Shown: piece by piece, positions 6,011 to 9,051 of the stretch
Layout of the letters: every line of letters begins with the position of its first letter
Position numbering within the stretch: the stretch's first letter is position 1
Assembly (NCBI GenBank): GCA_964236535.1
Contig: CAXSEF010000116.1
Coordinates: 1-9,051, forward strand
Length of the DNA stretch: 9,051 nucleotides
Direction of reading: 5' to 3'
DNA from: CAXSEF01 sp964236535
GTDB taxonomy: Bacteria; Pseudomonadota; Alphaproteobacteria; Acetobacterales; Acetobacteraceae
Program-made: the position numbers and the translations under genes
The notes under the pieces: model-generated
What the model saw: only the letters and a program-made list of their open reading frames with translations
What the model was told of the DNA's origin: nothing
Databases searched by the model: none

Positions 6011-6022
6011 GCGGCAGGCAGG

Positions 6023-6058
6023 GCCGGCTCCGCCCGGAGCCTGGCGCGTCGGCGCGCC
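6023..6058. terminator. Terminator-like hairpins between convergent genes
   Basis: GGCTCC (6026-6031), loop GCCC, GGAGCC (6036-6041), extended by GCC/GGC (6023-6025 and 6043-6045) around one unpaired base. An alternative overlapping stem pairs GGCGCG (6043-6048) with CGCGCC (6053-6058). It lies 12 bases after the flavin reductase stop and 14 bases before the stop of the convergent glycosyltransferase. No T-tract follows, as is common in very GC-rich genomes. Confidence 0.5.
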
Positions 6059-6072
6059 GAGGCAGGGGCCCG

Positions 6073-7221
6073 TCAGGTCCGGGGCGCTGGACACACGGCA
6101 GCGGCCTGCGTGACAAGGTCGGCAGCGCGCGCCAGGTCGCCGAAGCGGCTGACCCGGGCGGCGAAGGACCGGCAGGTCGCGTGCAGGGCCTCGTCGTGAA
6201 CCATGTCCGTGACCACGCTGGCGATCTCCGCGGACGTCGCATCGGCAGGGAGGGCGCGTCCCAGGCCGAGCGCCTCGTTGCGGGCGGCATTGTCGTTCTG
6301 GTCGCGTCCATTGGGCAGGCACAACGTCGGCACACCGGCGCCCGCACTGAACATCAGCGTTCCAAGGCCCGCGTGAGTGACGACCAGGGCCGCGGAGGGG
6401 AGTACCGCATCGTGCGGGACGAACGCCCGCACCTCGACACCCCCTCCGAACGACAGTTCCTCCGGGGCAATCCCTCTGCCGGTTGTCAGCAGGATCTCGA
6501 GCGGCAGGACGGACAACGCGCCGCAGATGGTCTGCAGCGTGGATTTCTGGTCCTGGAACATGCTGCTGAGGCTCACCAGCACGAAGGGCCGATCCGGGAA
6601 TCGTCGCGGCCAGGCGACAGGGGCAACCGGCTCGCGGATCGGGCCGACAAAATGAAGGTGGGAGGCGAGCGGCGTCCGGACGCCGAACTCCGCATAGCTC
6701 GTCGCCAGCACCAGCGGAGCGCGGTCGAGAACATCAAGCAGGGTCGACCCGGCCGTCCGCCCCGGCAGGGCGGCAACGAGCGAACCGAGCAGCGCCATGC
6801 TGCTGCCTTCCGGCATCCAGGCCAGGTGACTCAGCACGGCAAAGCGCAGCCCTCGCTCGATCGCAGCGTTGAGCGTGGCGACGAGCATGACGTCGATCAC
6901 GCAGATATCCGGGCAAAGCGCATCATGAACGACGAGGAAGTCCTCGGCGAAGTCGACCGAGGACCAGACGTGCTGCTTGTAGAAGTCCCGCTCCTCGGTG
7001 GAACCATGAGGCTGGGCGGCATCGAACTGCTGTTCGGTTTTCAGATGGTGGAACGTCGCTCCATCGGCTGAAACAGTCTGCGCGACAGAGTCGTGGGTCA
7101 GCACATGAACGTCATGACCGCGGCGCGTCAGCTCGCGAACCAGGGCACGCTGGGGCGCGATGTTTCCCCCGCCGTCCCAGTGCACCACCAGAACCCGCAA
7201 CGGTTTGTCGAACAACGGCAT
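6073..7221 (-). CDS. GT1-type (UGT/MGT-like) glycosyltransferase
   Basis: 382 residues with GT-B architecture. The N-terminal acceptor domain starts RVLVVHWDGGGNIAPQRALV (9-28) with GHDVHVLT (35-42). The C-terminal nucleotide-sugar domain has VSLSSMF (216-222), FVPHDAVLP (267-275) and the donor signature VTHAGLGTLMFSAGAGVPTL (281-300), then LPNGRDQNDNAARN (302-315). Key residues are H283, the Gly-rich turn and D307/Q308. The acidic residue usual after the GT motif is replaced (MFSAG), so donor preference may differ. Relatives glycosylate macrolides, rhamnolipids, carotenoids and other small lipophilic molecules; the acceptor here is unknown. The start used is ATG at 7219-7221, just before the first strand. 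ATG at 7258-7260 adds 13 residues and has a better-placed GGA. One 60-base line inside is about 63% GC against about 75% in cysK, suggesting a different origin. No biosynthetic neighbour is visible. Confidence 0.85.
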   Translation of the reverse strand: MPLFDKPLRVLVVHWDGGGNIAPQRALVRELTRRGHDVHVLTHDSVAQTVSADGATFHHLKTEQQFDAAQPHGSTEERDFYKQHVWSSVDFAEDFLVVHDALCPDICVIDVMLVATLNAAIERGLRFAVLSHLAWMPEGSSMALLGSLVAALPGRTAGSTLLDVLDRAPLVLATSYAEFGVRTPLASHLHFVGPIREPVAPVAWPRRFPDRPFVLVSLSSMFQDQKSTLQTICGALSVLPLEILLTTGRGIAPEELSFGGGVEVRAFVPHDAVLPSAALVVTHAGLGTLMFSAGAGVPTLCLPNGRDQNDNAARNEALGLGRALPADATSAEIASVVTDMVHDEALHATCRSFAARVSRFGDLARAADLVTQAAAVCPAPRT

Positions 7222-7556
7222 GCCTCTCGTCTCGTAAAGCGACTGCGGGCAGCCAGGCATGCCCCTTTTCCGACCGTTGCCCAGATCGCGTCACGGTGCG
7301 CGCCCGCGCGACAGGATCAGTCGCGATGACGCGTTCCACCGGGACTGTGCAACGCTGCGGTCCGCTGCTGCGCCGCCCTCGGCGGCATGAAGCTCCTGCT
7401 CAGGACAGTGAGCGCAGCCCGGTTCGGGTCGTGGCCGGGTCGCGCGGCCGCTCGGCGATGCCCGCACACTGACAGTTCCGTTTGGCGGCTGGAATCATCC
7501 TTCTCGACACCATCGGTCGAGAGCAGCTCGACCATGCATTCTTTTGCGATGAGGGA
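7222..7556. other. Intergenic stretch upstream of the glycosyltransferase
   Basis: 335 bp between two leftward genes. Short frames here lack ribosome-binding sites and family features. Structures seen are a hairpin GCCGCC-CTC-GGCGGC (7372-7386) and the terminator-like stem at 7515-7533. A weak minus-strand -35-like TTGCAC lies near 7347-7352 without a clear -10. The promoter of the glycosyltransferase should be in this interval but I cannot place it. Confidence 0.45.
7515..7533 (-). terminator. Terminator-like hairpin after the small lipoprotein gene
   Basis: GGTCGAG (7515-7521) and CTCGACC (7527-7533) form a perfect 7-bp stem with a 5-base loop, 23 bases downstream of the stop of the leftward lipoprotein gene. 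There is no T-run after it on the minus strand, so termination may be weak or factor-assisted. Confidence 0.4.
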
Positions 7557-8000
7557 TCAGGCCGCATAGCAGTGCTTGAGTTTGGCGAGCCGGATCAATT
7601 CATTGGCGCGACCGGTGGCCGCAGTCGCCGTGCGTTTCTGCTCGGCCAGGACTTCGTTCGACCCGGCACCTTCTCCGTTCGTGTAGGCCGTAGTCCCGTT
7701 CCCGATCCCGGTTGGGCCGTTGTGTCCGCTCACCGTGGTGTCCGACACGCGCGTGTCGTTGGTGGGAGAGGCGAAGGCTGTCCGGTGGTTTACCTCCTGG
7801 TCGTTCATGCGTTGCGCCAGGGTGATCCGGCCGTTCATCTTCGTGATTTCGGCGTCGATCATGCTGCAGGTCAGGGCCGTGTCACCTGGCTGATGCAAGG
7901 CGAGCGTGGGGTCTTTGGAGATCGTTTCCTCCGGCGTTCCCAGCGGCTCGCAGGCAGCCAATCCAGCCAGAAGCAGCAGGGCTGTGGAACAGGCGCGCAT
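7557..8000 (-). CDS. Small lipoprotein of unknown function with cysteine-capped helices
   Basis: 147 residues. The start is ATG at 7998-8000, preceded by a strong GAGGTGA ribosome-binding site 4 bases away. The frame extends further upstream but without signal-peptide logic. Residues 1-17 (MRACSTALLLLAGLAAC) are a lipoprotein signal with lipobox LAAC and lipidated C17. The mature part has a polar helix beginning at C45 (CSMIDAEITKMNGRITLAQRMND), then a Gly/Asn/Thr-rich flexible insert at about 91-115 (GHNGPTGIGNGTTAYTNGEG). A second helix follows (AEQKRTATAATGRANELIRL) and ends at C144. The C45-C144 pair could lock the two helices together as a hairpin. Similar small lipoproteins occur in alphaproteobacteria, but I know no function. 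GC is lower than in cysK, as for the neighbouring glycosyltransferase. A hairpin at 7515-7533 may end the transcript. Confidence 0.75.
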   Translation of the reverse strand: MRACSTALLLLAGLAACEPLGTPEETISKDPTLALHQPGDTALTCSMIDAEITKMNGRITLAQRMNDQEVNHRTAFASPTNDTRVSDTTVSGHNGPTGIGNGTTAYTNGEGAGSNEVLAEQKRTATAATGRANELIRLAKLKHCYAA

Positions 8001-8251
8001 CTGGTCACCTCGGTTGACTGTCAAAGACATGCTGTGTCCGCTCACGTCGGCGCAGATGAGGCCACGTCGGGCAACCCTATCCACCGGCAGGGCCCCGATG
8101 GCAACTGGAGCGCCGGGGTGTCTGGAACATGGCCAGGTCCAGACAGGCCGATGCCTCGGCCCGCCGGCACGAGGGCTTCAGCCTCGCCCCCGGCGCGTCC
8201 GCGCACGGCCCCCCGTGCTTCCCTCCCTGCCGCTACCCCGGAGCCCCACCC
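8001..8251. other. Divergent intergenic region with several inverted repeats
   Basis: 251 bp between the lipoprotein and methyltransferase genes. It contains TTGAC-T-GTCAA (8014-8024) close to the lipoprotein start, TGTCTGGA/TCCAGACA (8119-8126 and 8138-8145, 11-base loop), CGAGG/CCTCG (8170-8174 and 8182-8186), and GCACGG-CCCC-CCGTGC (8203-8218). The last ends 21 bases before the methyltransferase ribosome-binding site. No known riboswitch was recognised and no clear promoter could be placed. Confidence 0.5.
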
Positions 8252-9051
8252 ATGCCCCCCGACCACCGCGCCGCCAACCGCGCCAACTGGGACGAGAGCG
8301 TGCCCATCCACCTGCGCTCCGCGTTCTACGACGTCGCCGCCCTGCGCGCCGGCACCGCGCGGCTCTACCCCATCGAGCAGGCCGAGCTGGGCCCGGTGCA
8401 CGACCGCGACGTCCTGCACCTGCAGTGCCACTTCGGCTACGACACCCTGGTCCTCGCCCGCCAGGGCGCACGCGTGACCGGCCTCGACTTCTCCCCCCCG
8501 GCCATCGCCGCCGCCCGCGCCCTCGCCGGCGAGCTGGGCCTCGCCGACCGCGCCCGTTTCCTCGAATCCGACCTCTACGACGCCCGCGCCGCCCTGGCCG
8601 ATCCCGCGCGCTTCGACCTGGTGTTCGTCACCTGGGGCGCCCTGATGTGGCTGCACGATATCGCCGGCTGGGCCGCGATCGTCGCCTGGTCGCTGCGTCC
8701 CGGCGGCCGGCTCTACCTCGCCGATGGACATCCCACCGCCTTCGGCCTCGCCTGCGCCCTCGACCCCGCCCTGCACGGCCAGGCCAGCTACTTCACCGCA
8801 GGCCCGGTCGAGACCGACGACCCCGCCGACTACGCCGACGAGACCGCCCGCCTGGCCAACACCCGGACCATCGTGTTCCAGCACACCCTGGCCGCCATCC
8901 TGACCGCGCTCGCCGACGCCGGCCTGACCCTCGAATTCCTGCACGAGCACGACGCGGTACCCTGGCGCCTGTTCGACGCCCTGCAGCCCCACCCCGACCG
9001 GCTGTTCCGCTGGCCCGCCCAGCCCTGGCTGCCGCTCGCCTTTTCCCTGTC
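8252..9051 (+). CDS. Class I SAM-dependent methyltransferase, 3' end cut by the window
   Basis: 266 complete codons from ATG at 8252, with GGAG (8240-8243) 8 bases upstream. No stop occurs before the window edge, so the C-terminus is missing, probably by only a few residues since relatives are about 270-280 long. The Rossmann methyltransferase core is clear. Motif I is VLHLQCHFGYDT (54-65), followed by GARVTGLDFS (72-81) with the acidic D79 expected to bind the SAM ribose. Then come ESDLYD (105-110), FDLVFVTWGALMWL (121-134) and LRPGGRLYLADGHP (148-161). The LQCHFG form of motif I, instead of the usual D-x-G-x-G, marks a known subgroup of uncharacterised bacterial methyltransferases. The substrate cannot be told. 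Codon use is extremely C-rich, like cysK and unlike the adjacent lipoprotein and glycosyltransferase. Confidence 0.88.
   Translation, partial: MPPDHRAANRANWDESVPIHLRSAFYDVAALRAGTARLYPIEQAELGPVHDRDVLHLQCHFGYDTLVLARQGARVTGLDFSPPAIAAARALAGELGLADRARFLESDLYDARAALADPARFDLVFVTWGALMWLHDIAGWAAIVAWSLRPGGRLYLADGHPTAFGLACALDPALHGQASYFTAGPVETDDPADYADETARLANTRTIVFQHTLAAILTALADAGLTLEFLHEHDAVPWRLFDALQPHPDRLFRWPAQPWLPLAFSL

Noticed and set aside
5222..6322. Long minus-strand frame across the gap
   Set aside because: Low-complexity Gly/Ala/Asp antisense of cysK and the flavin reductase, continuing through Ns.
7267..7333. Separated inverted repeat CGCGTCA / TGACGCG (7287-7293 and 7327-7333)
   Set aside because: Short arms with a 33-base loop in GC-rich DNA, so likely chance.
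8014..8019. TTGAC(A/T) box near the lipoprotein start as a promoter
   Set aside because: On the minus strand the matching -10 would fall inside the coding sequence, and on the plus strand no -10 lies at suitable spacing.

Overview
The window looks like chromosomal DNA of a very GC-rich alphaproteobacterium, most likely from the Acetobacteraceae or a close relative. This is inferred from the strong C/G bias at third codon positions, from the style of the sulfur genes, and from multi-hairpin intergenic repeats of a type I associate with that family. No tRNA, rRNA, CRISPR array, transposase or phage gene was seen. There is one 100-base run of N (5434-5533), so this is a draft scaffold.

Layout, left to right. 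(1) 9-527 (-): small exported protein of unknown function. It is divergent from 864-1349 (+), a small lipoprotein, and the 336 bp between them hold two striking palindromes. (2) 1350-1463: a cluster of four hairpins between convergent genes. (3) 1473-3185 (-): cysI, sulfite reductase hemoprotein. (4) 3186-3706: a long non-coding stretch with a second, inverted and diverged copy of the hairpin repeat (3280-3346), a three-copy 18-bp tandem repeat, and an AT-rich promoter-like patch. (5) 3707-4156 (-): an Rrf2-family regulator without iron-sulfur ligands. It is divergent from 4273-5334 (+), cysK, which overlaps by ATGA a flavin reductase (5331-6010, +) interrupted by the assembly gap. (6) Hairpins at 6023-6058. 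(7) 6073-7221 (-), a GT1-type glycosyltransferase, and 7557-8000 (-), a small lipoprotein, both of visibly lower GC. (8) 8252 to the window end (+): a SAM-dependent methyltransferase cut off by the window edge.

The coherent module is sulfur assimilation. CysI reduces sulfite to sulfide and CysK puts sulfide into O-acetylserine to make cysteine. An Rrf2/CymR-like regulator sits between them, as expected for local control by cysteine status. The flavin reductase is translationally coupled to cysK and may supply reduced flavin to a partner that is not in the window. The flanking genes have no evident link to this module.

I do not see a clear new multi-gene system. The observations most worth following are the two inverted copies of a structured repeat flanking cysI, whose stems differ by compensatory changes, and the Rrf2-cysK arrangement.
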